A DNA stretch of 64,000 bases from Aerococcus urinaehominis (GCF_001543245.1 NZ_CP014163.1:1160387-1224386), one strand, 5' to 3'; positions 22,724-31,330 are shown, numbered from the stretch's first letter. Program-made: numbers and translations. The notes: a model not told the origin generated them from the sequence alone.

Positions 22724-24106
22724 ATGAAGCAAACACCACCAGTTAAAAAGAATGACCGTTTGGAAGTGGAAATTGAAGATTTAACTTACGAGAGATTGGG
22801 GTTAGCTAAGGTAAATGGCTTTCCCTTGTTTATCGCCAATGCCCTGCCGACCGAAAAATGCTTGGTCCATGTGGTAAAAGTGACCAAGCGCTTTGCCTAT
22901 GCCAAATTGGTTGAACGTTATAATGATGCGGCTATCCGTGTGCCCCTAGTTGATGAGGATGGTCTGCGCGTTGGAACTATGCCCCTCCAGCACATGGCTT
23001 ATGAGGCCCAGTTAGCCTTCAAGCAGGACCAAGTTCAACGCCTTTTAGCTAAAAGCAAACTTGAAGCTATTCCTGTTAAAGCAACTTTAGGTATGGATGA
23101 TCCCTGGCACTATCGCAACAAGGCCCAGGTGCCAATTGGCCAAAAAGATGGGCAACTTTATACCGGCTTTTTCCGTAAGGGTAGCCATGATATCCTACCG
23201 ATTGAGGATTATCAGATTCAACTGCCAGGCATAGATGAGGCCTTGCAGACCGTTATTGACATTTTAAATGATTACCGGGTGTCGGCTTATAATGAGAAGA
23301 CCCACCAAGGACAGTTGCGCCACTTGATTGTTCGTCGTGCCTATTATACTAATGAGATGATGATTATCTTGGTCGTCAATGGTCAAGGCTTGGCTGAAGA
23401 AGCAGCCATTAGCCAGACGATTGTGGCCCAGGTACCAAGTGTGGTATCTGTTGTGCTCAATAGTAACCAGGCTAAGACTAATGTTATTATGGGACCTAAC
23501 AGTCGGGTGCTCTATGGAGAGGATTACTACCAGGACCGTATGCTAGGCCTAGATTTTATGATATCTAGCCAGTCCTTTTTCCAAGTAAATACCGCTCAGG
23601 CTGAGGTCTTATACCAAGAAGCTATCAAGGCAGCCGAGCTAACTGGTCAAGAAAAAGTAGTTGATGCCTATTGTGGGATTGGTTCAATTAGTCTTAACCT
23701 AGCTAAACAAGCTGGTCAAGTTTATGCTATGGAAATTGTGCCAGCTGCTATCGATATGGCCAAGAAAAACGCTCGCATTAACGAGCTTGATAATGTTCAT
23801 TTTGAAGTGGGTAAGGCTGAAGACGTTATGCCCCAGTGGCAGGACCAAGGGCTGGATTTTGATGTAGTGGTGGTTGATCCTCCACGCAAGGGCCTAGCGC
23901 CTTCCTTTATTGATGCGGCAGTTGCCACTAATCCTGACCGAATTGTCTATGTTTCCTGCAATCCGGCTAGCCTAGTAAGAGACTTGGAAATTTTTGCCGA
24001 ACAAGGTTACCAAACCCAATATATTCAACCGGTTGATATGTTCCCGCAGACCCATCACATTGAATCAGTCGCATTATTGACCAAGGTAAAGACAGATAAA
24101 TCGTAA
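22724..24106 (+). CDS. 23S rRNA (uracil-C5)-methyltransferase, RlmCD/RumA family
   Basis: This 460-residue protein has an N-terminal TRAM domain (about 1-65), a central RNA-binding region and a C-terminal SAM methyltransferase fold (VVDAYCGIGSISLNL). The catalytic motif VVDPPRKGL is followed by YVSCNPASL with the nucleophilic Cys. Where E. coli RumA has iron-sulfur cluster cysteines (CGGCxLQH), this protein reads RVGTMPLQH with no Cys, so the cluster is probably absent. It methylates uracils in 23S rRNA. GGGAGG precedes the ATG. Its upstream region is the hairpin repeat array. Confidence 0.92.
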   Translation: MKQTPPVKKNDRLEVEIEDLTYERLGLAKVNGFPLFIANALPTEKCLVHVVKVTKRFAYAKLVERYNDAAIRVPLVDEDGLRVGTMPLQHMAYEAQLAFKQDQVQRLLAKSKLEAIPVKATLGMDDPWHYRNKAQVPIGQKDGQLYTGFFRKGSHDILPIEDYQIQLPGIDEALQTVIDILNDYRVSAYNEKTHQGQLRHLIVRRAYYTNEMMIILVVNGQGLAEEAAISQTIVAQVPSVVSVVLNSNQAKTNVIMGPNSRVLYGEDYYQDRMLGLDFMISSQSFFQVNTAQAEVLYQEAIKAAELTGQEKVVDAYCGIGSISLNLAKQAGQVYAMEIVPAAIDMAKKNARINELDNVHFEVGKAEDVMPQWQDQGLDFDVVVVDPPRKGLAPSFIDAAVATNPDRIVYVSCNPASLVRDLEIFAEQGYQTQYIQPVDMFPQTHHIESVALLTKVKTDKS

Positions 24107-24154
24107 GTAATAGAAAATTAATTTCAGAAGTGCTATAGATGTTAATCAGTTAGC

Positions 24155-24198
24155 AAAAAGACCTGAAGAGAGGAAAAATTTTCTCTTCAGGTCTTTTC
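24155..24198. terminator. Bidirectional terminator between convergent genes
   Basis: AAAAAGACCTGAAGAGA pairs with TCTCTTCAGGTCTTTT, with A-rich and T-rich flanks serving both strands. Confidence 0.9.
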
Positions 24199-24206
24199 TA
24201 CTTTTA

Positions 24207-24896
24207 TTAGTCATTTTCCCAAATAAAGTTATGGTTATAGAATTCACCGTTATCGACAATAATATCTTGGGCGGTGCAGGACCGGTTGATTATAGCCATA
24301 AAATAGACCCACTGGGCGGCTTCTTCGGCGGTCACCCATTTTTTGGGGGGGGTTTCGGCCATAATTTGGGCCCATAAATCAGTATCATCCATCACAGGTT
24401 GGTTGAGTTCAGTGATGACACCACCAAATGAGAGGCTATTGCAGACAGCTCCGTATTGGGCGATTTCTTTGGCGGTCCACTTGGTATAGGCTAGGACACC
24501 ACCCTTAGAAGCAGTATATTCGCCGAACTCAGCGCCGTTATGGGCAGAAACTGAGGCGAGGTTGACGATGGCCTTAATGCTAGGTTGGAGGCCATATTTC
24601 TCAGTACATAATATCGTACCAACCAGGTTAGTAGCTAGATCTCCGCCTCTATATTTTTCTGAAGGCGTCTGCTGGCCCGCATTATTAATCAAGACGCTGA
24701 CCTGGTCTAAGTCTGGTAGTTGTGTAGCTTGGGAAATATCGCAGCTGATATGGGTATAGTTTGGATTGTCGGTTACAGGCGGTTGGGGGTTGGTATCTAG
24801 CCCGTAAATTTGGCTATGCCCTTTAGCCAAGAAATAGGCTACGCAGGCCGCGCCAATACCTGATGAGGACCCGGTAATAACAATTTTTTCAGACAT
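24207..24896 (-). CDS. Short-chain dehydrogenase/reductase (SDR)
   Basis: This 229-residue protein has the cofactor motif TGSSSGIG (8-15), NNAG, a catalytic Ser in NLASVSAHNG and YTASKGG with the catalytic Tyr and Lys. It is a classical SDR, cytosolic, using NAD(P)H. It is slightly short for the class and has an unusual C-terminal end (YNHNFIWEND). It is monocistronic, and the substrate is unknown. Confidence 0.9.
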   Translation of the reverse strand: MSEKIVITGSSSGIGAACVAYFLAKGHSQIYGLDTNPQPPVTDNPNYTHISCDISQATQLPDLDQVSVLINNAGQQTPSEKYRGGDLATNLVGTILCTEKYGLQPSIKAIVNLASVSAHNGAEFGEYTASKGGVLAYTKWTAKEIAQYGAVCNSLSFGGVITELNQPVMDDTDLWAQIMAETPPKKWVTAEEAAQWVYFMAIINRSCTAQDIIVDNGEFYNHNFIWEND

Positions 24897-24990
24897 ATAA
24901 TAAACTCCTCACTAGACACTTACTTCTATCAATTAAGCTTAGACTAGGATTAGGGAAAGCGCAATAATTAATATTGATTAGCAGACACCT

Positions 24991-25020
24991 AAAAAGGCTG
25001 GATCAAAGTCCAGCCTTTTT
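24991..25020. terminator. Bidirectional hairpin terminator
   Basis: AAAAAGGCTGGA pairs with TCCAGCCTTTTT. It lies downstream of the phosphatase gene on the minus strand. Confidence 0.88.
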
Positions 25021-25039
25021 AGTGGTAGCTAATAGAGTG

Positions 25040-26842
25040 TTATTTCTTAACAATTCCGTACGAGTTAATTAACTCAACTGTACGTTCTTCACCATTATGT
25101 AGGTCACCTGATACCTGGTAGAATTCAATCAGGAATTTGTCTTCACTTACTGTATAAGATGCAAAGTTTTGCACAGCGGATTGACGGTAGTTATCGTGGT
25201 TAAAGGCAAATTTAGGTGAGTTTTCTGGTCGGGCAGCAATATCAAAAAGTGAGTTCCGGAGGTCAGTATCTTTATCAGTCATCCAATCTAATTTAGGACG
25301 GACTTTAGCCACGTGGTCGGCACCTTTTTGGTAAATAGCATCATAGGTTTTGGTTCCAGAGGTGTTAGGGATAACATAGGTAACACCTTTAGGATTGACA
25401 TGGTATTCAACACCGTCGATTGTTTCTTTTTGGGTATCTTCAATTTGACCATAGGCAAAGTTATCCGGGGTATAAGTAAGAGACTTGGTTCGGGTTAGGT
25501 TGTGGTCGTGACCTTGTAAGACAATATCAACACCTAGTTCATCAGCAACTTGAACCATTTGCTCCCGGACAACTTGAACATCTTCATCTTGTAGGGCGTG
25601 GTAGGATGCTGAGTAAACTGGCTTATGATAGGCCATAACAATCCAATTGGCACCATTTTCTTTGGCTTTTTTAATATCCTTTTTAGCCCATTCCATTTGG
25701 GCCTTGCCGATAGCGCCAGCTTCTGGGTTATCTTTTTTATCTGCCTTGTTGTCGTTCGTATTTAAAACAACAAAGTGAGCGCCGTTATAGTCGAAGGAGT
25801 AATAAGAACCACCAGAAACAGCTTCATTAGTAATTGGCACATTGGTATGTTCATTAAAGGCCGTTAAATCTTTTTCATCATTCCAACGTACAGTGTATTC
25901 ATCATGGTTGCCTGGTGTATACACATGAGGTAGATTTAAGTTTGCTGCTTGCGACATGTCAAGATTGTCTACCCACTCATCTTCGACCTGGGCAGTTTCT
26001 ACGAAGTCTCCAGTATGGAGCGCAAAGTCAGCTTCAGGAGCAATTTCAAGAGCATGATTGACCGTGTCAGCACCGTATGCGGCTTCATTATTGACATTAG
26101 CGTTCCAGTAGGCGTTTTGGGTGTCTGTGTAGTGGATGAATTGAAATTCTTGACCAGCCTTGCCAGCAGTTCTAAATGATCCCACTTCAGAAAAGCCGCC
26201 GTCAGCGGAACCGACCTGGTAATAATATTGGGTATCAGCTTCTAAACCGTCAGCAGTAGCCTTGTAAATATGCTCTTTCACATCTACTAATCCCAGATGG
26301 GCAATCTTCCCATCTTGGTCCTTAGAACCATCCGCAGTCCATTGGGTGTTGTCACGAGTAATTTGCTCATCCGTAAAGTAACCCACTATTTCAGCAGGTT
26401 CACCCTTATCATTGGTAATCAAGTTACCTTCATCGTCAACTTTGGCTGCTGAATAAATGTAGTAGCCATTTTCATCACGCTCGGCATATTCGGAAGTGAC
26501 TGCTTCAATATTAGCCTTGAATTCTTTGGCGTCGCTCATATCATCAGATTTAGATACTTTAACAATGGCCCCGTCCATCTTGTCGGTGGTATACCAGTTG
26601 AAGGCCATAGATGTGGTCGGCTCCTTGGTCAAGCTAGTTGCGATACGGTTAGGTGTATTACGGGCCTCAACTGGGGCAACCTTAGGCTTATCTTTTGATA
26701 AATTAATTAGGTCAAAACCATTTTCAGCGCCATAAGCTGGATCGACTTCTTCTGCTAAGACTGCCGGTGCAACTGTTATTGTATGAGCACTGAGGGTTAA
26801 AACTGAGCTCACTAAAATAGTAAACTTCTTTAAACGATTCAT
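25040..26842 (-). CDS. Secreted metallophosphoesterase, purple-acid-phosphatase-like
   Basis: This 600-residue protein has a cleavable signal peptide (about 1-30, ending near VLAEE) and an N-terminal fibronectin-like domain (about 55-220) with RIATSLTKEPTTSMAFNWYT and DTQYYYQVG. A calcineurin-like catalytic domain follows with metal motifs YTDTQN, GDFVETA, GNHDEY, MAYHKPVY and GHDHN. There is no sortase motif or TM, so it should be released or loosely wall-bound. It probably frees phosphate from organic phosphoesters. Its promoter carries four TTTACA-like hexamers at 10-11 bp spacing, a Pho-box, which fits induction by phosphate starvation. GGAGGA precedes the ATG. Confidence 0.9.
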   Translation of the reverse strand: MNRLKKFTILVSSVLTLSAHTITVAPAVLAEEVDPAYGAENGFDLINLSKDKPKVAPVEARNTPNRIATSLTKEPTTSMAFNWYTTDKMDGAIVKVSKSDDMSDAKEFKANIEAVTSEYAERDENGYYIYSAAKVDDEGNLITNDKGEPAEIVGYFTDEQITRDNTQWTADGSKDQDGKIAHLGLVDVKEHIYKATADGLEADTQYYYQVGSADGGFSEVGSFRTAGKAGQEFQFIHYTDTQNAYWNANVNNEAAYGADTVNHALEIAPEADFALHTGDFVETAQVEDEWVDNLDMSQAANLNLPHVYTPGNHDEYTVRWNDEKDLTAFNEHTNVPITNEAVSGGSYYSFDYNGAHFVVLNTNDNKADKKDNPEAGAIGKAQMEWAKKDIKKAKENGANWIVMAYHKPVYSASYHALQDEDVQVVREQMVQVADELGVDIVLQGHDHNLTRTKSLTYTPDNFAYGQIEDTQKETIDGVEYHVNPKGVTYVIPNTSGTKTYDAIYQKGADHVAKVRPKLDWMTDKDTDLRNSLFDIAARPENSPKFAFNHDNYRQSAVQNFASYTVSEDKFLIEFYQVSGDLHNGEERTVELINSYGIVKK

Positions 26843-26884
26843 CTAAAATCCTCCAATTAAATTCAGACTGCGAGTTACCCTTTC

Positions 26885-26937
26885 AGTATAGAAAATCAAT
26901 GTAAATTTAAAGTAAAAATCGTGTAAATAATTGTAAA
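26885..26937 (-). promoter_or_regulatory. Pho-box and -10 of the secreted phosphatase gene
   Basis: On the minus strand, hexamers TTTACA (26932-26937), TTTACA (26922-26927), TTTACT (26911-26916) and TTTACA (26900-26905) repeat every 10-11 bp, followed 9 bp later by TATACT (26885-26890). The layout matches PhoP-activated promoters of Gram-positives, which need direct hexamers on one helix face. The rest of the gap up to 27174 shows only a possible -10 TATAGT near 27136 for the next gene. Confidence 0.75.
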
Positions 26938-27174
26938 TTTGAAACTAAAGTGTACTGTATGAGACCGTGTGTAAAGAAAAATCGATTAGATAATTCTGAG
27001 TGTTGGTCTTTCACACCGGCATTTTTATTAGTATATTCAGGGTGTTTGTCTGATGATTCCTCTGGCGGACTGGCAGCCTAGCTAGTTTGCGAAAATACCA
27101 AGCCTTATAGTCGGCATTTAATTTCATTTTTAGGTATAGTGAAGGTAAATAATAAATGAAAGAAGTGAAATTTT

Positions 27175-28959
27175 ATGTCTGATCAATTAAATGGGCCAAA
27201 CGAGCATCCTGATGGTCTAGGTGCGGCTGATACGGCCTTAGTCGGGGTTTCGGTTGCTGATGCGCAAAAGGCGGAAGCTGAGCGTTTGACATCGGGCAAC
27301 AAGGGACGGTCGGGAATTATGGCTGACCTAGTCGCCTCGGTTGTTAATGCGGTATCCAATGTACCAGATGCCCTGGCGACGGCAATTATGGCTGGTGTCA
27401 GCCCAATTCATGGTCTTTATGCAACTATTTTTGCCCCTAGTGTGGGTGGGCTCTTGCAGTCTTCCCAGTTAACTATTATCGGGGTCACTGTTGCAGCGGC
27501 TGTTTCAAAGGGACAAGCCCTGGCAGCAGTGCCTGATGAAGGGAAGCTAACAGCCCTAGTCTCCTTGTCTATTCTGACCGGGATATTCCTTATTTTATTT
27601 GGGGTTCTTAAGCTAGGACGCTTGATGAAGTATATTTCCTATCCGGTGATGCGGGGCTTCCTCTATGGGGTCGGTATTTTGCTGATATTAAACGCTATTC
27701 CTGATTTAGTAGGTTACTCAGCAACAGGAGCGAATGCCTTTACTAAGTTATTTAATACCCTGGCTCATATTGGCCAGTGGAACTGGGCAGCGGTCTTTAT
27801 TTCGGCCTTGACTTTAGCAATGATTTTGATTTTCCAAAAGACAAAGTTGAAATTATTTGCTTCCGCCATTGCCTTGATTATCAGTGGTCTCTTGGTTTAC
27901 TTCACCAATATGGATATGCAGATTGTGGTGGATATCTCAACCATTCCGCAAGGGCTACCCAAGCTCTATTTGCCTGATTTAAGCCTGCTTGGTCAATTGC
28001 TGGTGCCGGGCTTATCCTTAGCAGCGATTATCGCGATTCAAGGGATTGGTGTTTCGCAAATGTCAGAAAACCCAGATGAGACGCCGATTAATGCCTCACG
28101 CGATATGATTGCCCAGGGTGGTGCCAATATTGCCTCGGGTTTCTTTGCTGGTTTACCGGTGGGTTCTTCTATCGGGTCAACCGCTTTGAACCTGACCCTA
28201 GGCGCCCAGTCACGGCTATCATCAATTTTGACTGGTTTGTGGATGGTGATTATTATCCTGTTCCTACCCAGCCTAATTGAACAGGTACCGATGCCAGCTT
28301 TAACCGCCCTGATTATTATGGCCGGAGTTGGGGCAGTTAATCTCCAAGATATGAAATCAATTCTGCTTTCAGGCTGGTCAGCCCGGCTTGGCTTTATTGT
28401 TACCCTGCTGTGTGTGATTTTCTTCTCTATTCCGGTAGCCTTAGGCGTGGGGATTATCTTATCCATCATCTTTAACTTTGTCGTTTCAGCTAATGATATC
28501 CAGGTTTCTCATTTGGTTAAGGCTGGTGACGGCCAGTTTGCGGTTGCTGAAATGCCAGAATTTGTCCCTAGCAATGACCCCATGGTGATTACGGTTGAAG
28601 GTCATCTTTTCTTTGCTGGTGCTCAGACCCTGCAAGAGAAGTTACCTAAGGTTGGTGATAGCGAACGACCTGTTGTCATTATTCGCATGCGTAATTCCAA
28701 CCAGATGGGGGCAACTCTAATTGATGTTTTAGATCGTTACGCCGATGACTTAGAAGAAAATGGCGGTAAGCTCTACCTGTCAGGTTTAGATCCTGACCAG
28801 ATGGCTCTGTTGAAAGCCGCTGGTAAGTTGGAGCTAGGTCAAGACTCAGAATTATATCCAGAGCAGGAAATTTTAATGGCCTCAACCTGGGATGCCTTTA
28901 ATGATGCAGAAGCTTGGGTTAAAAGCCAAGTTCATCAAGACCGGGTACAGGATATTTAA
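27175..28959 (+). CDS. SulP/SLC26-family anion transporter with STAS domain
   Basis: This 594-residue membrane protein has a cytosolic N-terminal tail (about 1-45), then a membrane domain of 10-14 segments including the SulP motif VSNVPDALATAIMAGVSPIHGLYATI and the GLPVGSSIGSTALNL segment. A C-terminal STAS domain (about 455-590) follows, with PMVITVEGHLFFAGAQTLQEKL. Bacterial members carry sulfate, bicarbonate or dicarboxylates. No sulfur-assimilation genes are adjacent, so the substrate is open. It is a single gene with its own terminator. Confidence 0.9.
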   Translation: MSDQLNGPNEHPDGLGAADTALVGVSVADAQKAEAERLTSGNKGRSGIMADLVASVVNAVSNVPDALATAIMAGVSPIHGLYATIFAPSVGGLLQSSQLTIIGVTVAAAVSKGQALAAVPDEGKLTALVSLSILTGIFLILFGVLKLGRLMKYISYPVMRGFLYGVGILLILNAIPDLVGYSATGANAFTKLFNTLAHIGQWNWAAVFISALTLAMILIFQKTKLKLFASAIALIISGLLVYFTNMDMQIVVDISTIPQGLPKLYLPDLSLLGQLLVPGLSLAAIIAIQGIGVSQMSENPDETPINASRDMIAQGGANIASGFFAGLPVGSSIGSTALNLTLGAQSRLSSILTGLWMVIIILFLPSLIEQVPMPALTALIIMAGVGAVNLQDMKSILLSGWSARLGFIVTLLCVIFFSIPVALGVGIILSIIFNFVVSANDIQVSHLVKAGDGQFAVAEMPEFVPSNDPMVITVEGHLFFAGAQTLQEKLPKVGDSERPVVIIRMRNSNQMGATLIDVLDRYADDLEENGGKLYLSGLDPDQMALLKAAGKLELGQDSELYPEQEILMASTWDAFNDAEAWVKSQVHQDRVQDI

Positions 28960-28973
28960 TAACATAAAAGTAG

Positions 28974-28998
28974 CGCTGGTTTTGGACCAGCGTTTTTT
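28974..28998 (+). terminator. Terminator after SulP gene
   Basis: CGCTGG pairs with CCAGCG around a 7-nt loop, followed by six T residues. Confidence 0.85.
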
Positions 28999-29073
28999 AC
29001 TTGCCCCAAAATCCAAAGAGCTGTGAGCTAAGGATAAGTGGCTGATATTATTAGCTTTTTAAGCTGTGAAATA

Positions 29074-29105
29074 AAAATAGGCTGGCAAAGCGGCCAACCT
29101 ATTTT
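29074..29105 (-). terminator. Terminator of nadC
   Basis: AAAATAGGCTGGC pairs with GCCAACCTATTTT. It serves nadC and can act from both sides. Confidence 0.8.
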
Positions 29106-29114
29106 GTATAAATA

Positions 29115-29969
29115 TTAATTTTGGTCTAAAATACGGAAGTTTTTCATGCTCATGTCTAAGATACCGGCTGAATGGGTGATAGATCCTGAAGAAATATAGT
29201 CCAGGTCTAAATCAGCAAAGTTAGCCACATTATCCACTGTCATATTACCAGAGCCTTCAATTATGGCTCGTCCATCAATGTAGGCAATGGCTGCTGCCAT
29301 TTGATCATGGTCCATATTATCAAGCATAATAATATCAGCACCAGCGGCCACAGCTTCTTTGACCATATCCAGATTCTCTGTTTCAACTTCAATTTTATGG
29401 ATAAAGGGGTCAAGTGCACGAACAGCCTCAACAGCTGGCTTGATCCCGCCAGCGGCTTGGATATGGTTGTCCTTTAGCATAATCAAATCAGACAGGCCGT
29501 GGCGGTGGTTATAGCCGCCACCGACTTTGACAGCGTATTTTTCAAGATTACGTAGACCAGGGGTTGTTTTTCGAGTGTCCATCAATTTAATACCAGTACC
29601 TGCTAAGGCTGTTACAAAGCGGTTAGTAGCAGTAGCGATACCTGATAGACGCTGCAAGAAGTTGAGGGCAACGCGTTCACCAGTTAAGAGTGTTGTCGCT
29701 TTAGCAGTCACGCTGGCCACCACTTGCCCTTTTTTCAGGGCTTGGCCTTCTTCAATAAAAATCTCAATGACACTGTCCGCCTCTAGATATTTAAAGACTG
29801 CTTGAAAAATAGGTAATCCACAGAGGATACCATCCTGCTTGGCAATGAGGTCTACTTGACCAGTTTGACCATGAAAGATGGCCTGGCTGGCAAAGTCTTC
29901 GTAGGGTACGTCCTCAGCTAAGGCACCTTTAATTAAATCAGTTATTTCACGCTCTTTTAAAGTATTCAT
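29115..29969 (-). CDS. nadC: Nicotinate-nucleotide pyrophosphorylase (quinolinate phosphoribosyltransferase)
   Basis: The ATG at 29969 follows GGAAGG; a TTG six bases upstream is less likely. The 284-residue enzyme has the QPRTase hallmarks LTGERVALNFLQRLSGIATAT, DTRKTTPGLRNLEKYAVKVGGGYNHRHGLSD, LKDNHI and VETENLDMVKEA...IMLDNM. It turns quinolinate and PRPP into nicotinate mononucleotide, CO2 and PPi. The usual partners nadA and nadB are not in the neighbourhood. The gene stands alone, so quinolinate may come from the environment or from genes elsewhere. Confidence 0.95.
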   Translation of the reverse strand: MNTLKEREITDLIKGALAEDVPYEDFASQAIFHGQTGQVDLIAKQDGILCGLPIFQAVFKYLEADSVIEIFIEEGQALKKGQVVASVTAKATTLLTGERVALNFLQRLSGIATATNRFVTALAGTGIKLMDTRKTTPGLRNLEKYAVKVGGGYNHRHGLSDLIMLKDNHIQAAGGIKPAVEAVRALDPFIHKIEVETENLDMVKEAVAAGADIIMLDNMDHDQMAAAIAYIDGRAIIEGSGNMTVDNVANFADLDLDYISSGSITHSAGILDMSMKNFRILDQN

Positions 29970-30137
29970 TTTCAATCAACCTTCCTATATAGCTATTATA
30001 AACGGTTTCATTCCTTATCTCCTATTCTATGATTAATAGCCAGCTAGTGTAAAGTTTTTAGCTAAGTAGCTTGGGCGTAAAAAATGAGTTAGAGGCCTTT
30101 ACAAGTTAAAAAAATAGGCATAAAATAATATTGTTTC

Positions 30138-30218
30138 GCGGAAGTGGCGGAATGGCAGACGCGCTGTCTTCAGGCGGCAGTTCTTAATCGAGTGTGGGTT
30201 CAAATCCCATCTTCCGCA
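30138..30218 (+). tRNA. tRNA-Leu (anticodon CAG)
   Basis: Acceptor arm GCGGAAG (30138-30144) pairs with CTTCCGC (30211-30217), followed by discriminator A. The anticodon stem CTGTC/GGCAG encloses loop TTCAGGC with anticodon CAG. It has a long variable arm and a T-loop GGTTCAAAT, as expected for a class II leucine tRNA. CCA is not encoded. It stands alone between nadC and a regulator gene. Confidence 0.92.
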
Positions 30219-30262
30219 TTTTTAAAACAAATAAATTTTACGCCTCCAACCGTGGAGGAAAG

Positions 30263-30297
30263 AGATCACCAGTTTAAAACTAGGTGGTCTTTTTTTG
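30263..30297 (+). terminator. Terminator after tRNA-Leu
   Basis: AGATCACCAGTTT pairs with AAACTAGGTGGTCT and is followed by seven T residues. A second small hairpin, CCTCCA/TGGAGG, precedes it at 30243-30258. Confidence 0.85.
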
Positions 30298-30340
30298 CAT
30301 AAGTTTATCAATTAGCAGGCATAAAAATTTTAAAAAGTTA

Positions 30341-30359
30341 ATGACAACTATATTGTCAT
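30341..30359. promoter_or_regulatory. Palindromic operator, copy 1
   Basis: ATGACAA-N5-TTGTCAT is a perfect 7-bp inverted repeat identical in its arms to copy 2. It lies about 290 bp before the XRE regulator start. Confidence 0.6.
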
Positions 30360-30552
30360 CTGATGAGACAAGGGTAATTAATTAGTCATAGGCGATAATT
30401 CCCTTACATTATTGTTATACTACTAGTTGTTTAGCTCATAATGATTAAATTAATGTAACCCATAAAGTATAATAAATTGTCTGATAGTTTACTGTGCATG
30501 GTTGTAATCAATATGCTCAGGGCAATAATTATATGCAGAATATTGGTTTTAT

Positions 30553-30577
30553 GTAATGACAAAATCCTTGTCATTAC
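30553..30577. promoter_or_regulatory. Palindromic operator, copy 2
   Basis: GTAATGACAA-N5-TTGTCATTAC is a perfect 10-bp inverted repeat just upstream of the XRE regulator, so it is probably its autoregulatory operator. Confidence 0.65.
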
Positions 30578-30581
30578 CTGA

Positions 30582-30600
30582 ATGGCAAGGTTCTTGTCAC
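30582..30600. promoter_or_regulatory. Palindromic operator, copy 3 (imperfect)
   Basis: ATGGCAA-N5-TTGTCAC has one mismatch per arm relative to the other copies, and its centre is 26 bp from the centre of copy 2. It covers an in-frame ATG at 30582, which argues for the regulator starting downstream. Confidence 0.55.
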
Positions 30601-30632
30601 CACAAAGGTTAGTTTTTAGTTATAGTAGGGAT

Positions 30633-31067
30633 GTGATCAAAATATATTTTGCCACTAATTTAAAAAAGCTGAGAAAAGAAAAAGGAATGACTCAGGAGGA
30701 TTTGAGTAAAGAGCTGAGTGTATCTAGGTCGACCATATCCAGTTGGGAGAGGGGGAATAGTTATCCAGATTTAAATATGTTAATTACCATCAGCATATTT
30801 TTTGATATTTATCTAGACCACTTGCTAAAGGAGGATAAGGAGATGGTAAAAGCTTTTCAAGATAAAATCAAAAAGGGAACAATTATTGATTATTGGCCTG
30901 TTAATTTGTTCCTATTTCTGACAACTTTCTTTTTAGTTTCTTATTTTGCTAATAAGTTTTTTGGTTTACCTTTTAATCCAATTGATGAGCTGATTACCGG
31001 AGGTTTTTTCTGGCTGTTTTGTAAAATATTGTTTACTGTTTATAAAAAGAAGAACGGAGAACGGTGA
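30633..31067 (+). CDS. XRE-family regulator with two C-terminal membrane segments
   Basis: I place the start at GTG 30633 (MIKIYFATNLKKLRKEKG), where the usual XRE N-terminus begins; an in-frame ATG at 30582 would put operator copy 3 inside the gene. The 144-residue protein has a helix-turn-helix of the Cro/C1 type (MTQEDLSKELSVSRSTISSWERGNSYPDL, about 19-47). A hydrophobic C-terminal half follows with two likely TM segments (VNLFLFLTTFFLVSYFA and a GGFFWLFCKILFTVY stretch), so it is a membrane-tethered DNA-binding protein. Its stop overlaps the ATG of a second, broken reading frame. Targets are unknown apart from the likely operators upstream. Confidence 0.82.
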   Translation: MIKIYFATNLKKLRKEKGMTQEDLSKELSVSRSTISSWERGNSYPDLNMLITISIFFDIYLDHLLKEDKEMVKAFQDKIKKGTIIDYWPVNLFLFLTTFFLVSYFANKFFGLPFNPIDELITGGFFWLFCKILFTVYKKKNGER

Positions 31068-31330
31068 TGGCTAAGATTAAAAAAGTTGTTCCTATATATT
31101 GTGCACTGACCCCCAAAAGTGAGAGTTAAAAATCTAACTTTTGGAGGGCAACTCATTTTGTTGGCTACGAATGGCTTTTTTATGCAATGGTCTATGGTAT
31201 TTCAGTTTTCTTGCTCTAGTTTCCTCAGTATGGTGATGGATTTGCTGAGAATAGTGTGTGCAGCCAAAATTCATTCGACAAAAGTACCTGGAAATGCCTT
31301 ACTTTATTAAGTATTGGTTTTCAGCTTAAA
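31067..31330 (+). pseudogene. Broken second gene of the XRE operon
   Basis: An ATG at 31067 overlaps the XRE stop (TGATG) and reads MAKIKKVVPIY before running into IS-end sequence and a stop. Past that debris, one frame reads a hydrophobic stretch YAMVYGISVFLL, a stop, then an open stretch with FPQYGDGFAENSVCS. This looks like a small membrane protein gene disrupted by an insertion that later decayed. The identity of the original protein cannot be told. Confidence 0.4.
31100..31155. mobile_element. Remnant of an IS end (IS3-family-like)
   Basis: The stretch has TGTGCACTGACCCCCAAAAGT followed by an inverted ACTTTTGGAGGG, resembling terminal repeats of IS3-family elements of Lactobacillales as I recall them. 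No transposase is present. It interrupts the small gene after the XRE regulator. Confidence 0.45.

Noticed and set aside
30582-30632. N-terminal extension of the XRE regulator from ATG 30582
   Set aside because: It would put operator copy 3 in the coding region and adds 17 residues before the normal start of the HTH domain.
31119-31310. 63-aa open frame after the XRE regulator
   Set aside because: It starts inside IS debris, has no ribosome binding site, and another frame looks more like former protein.
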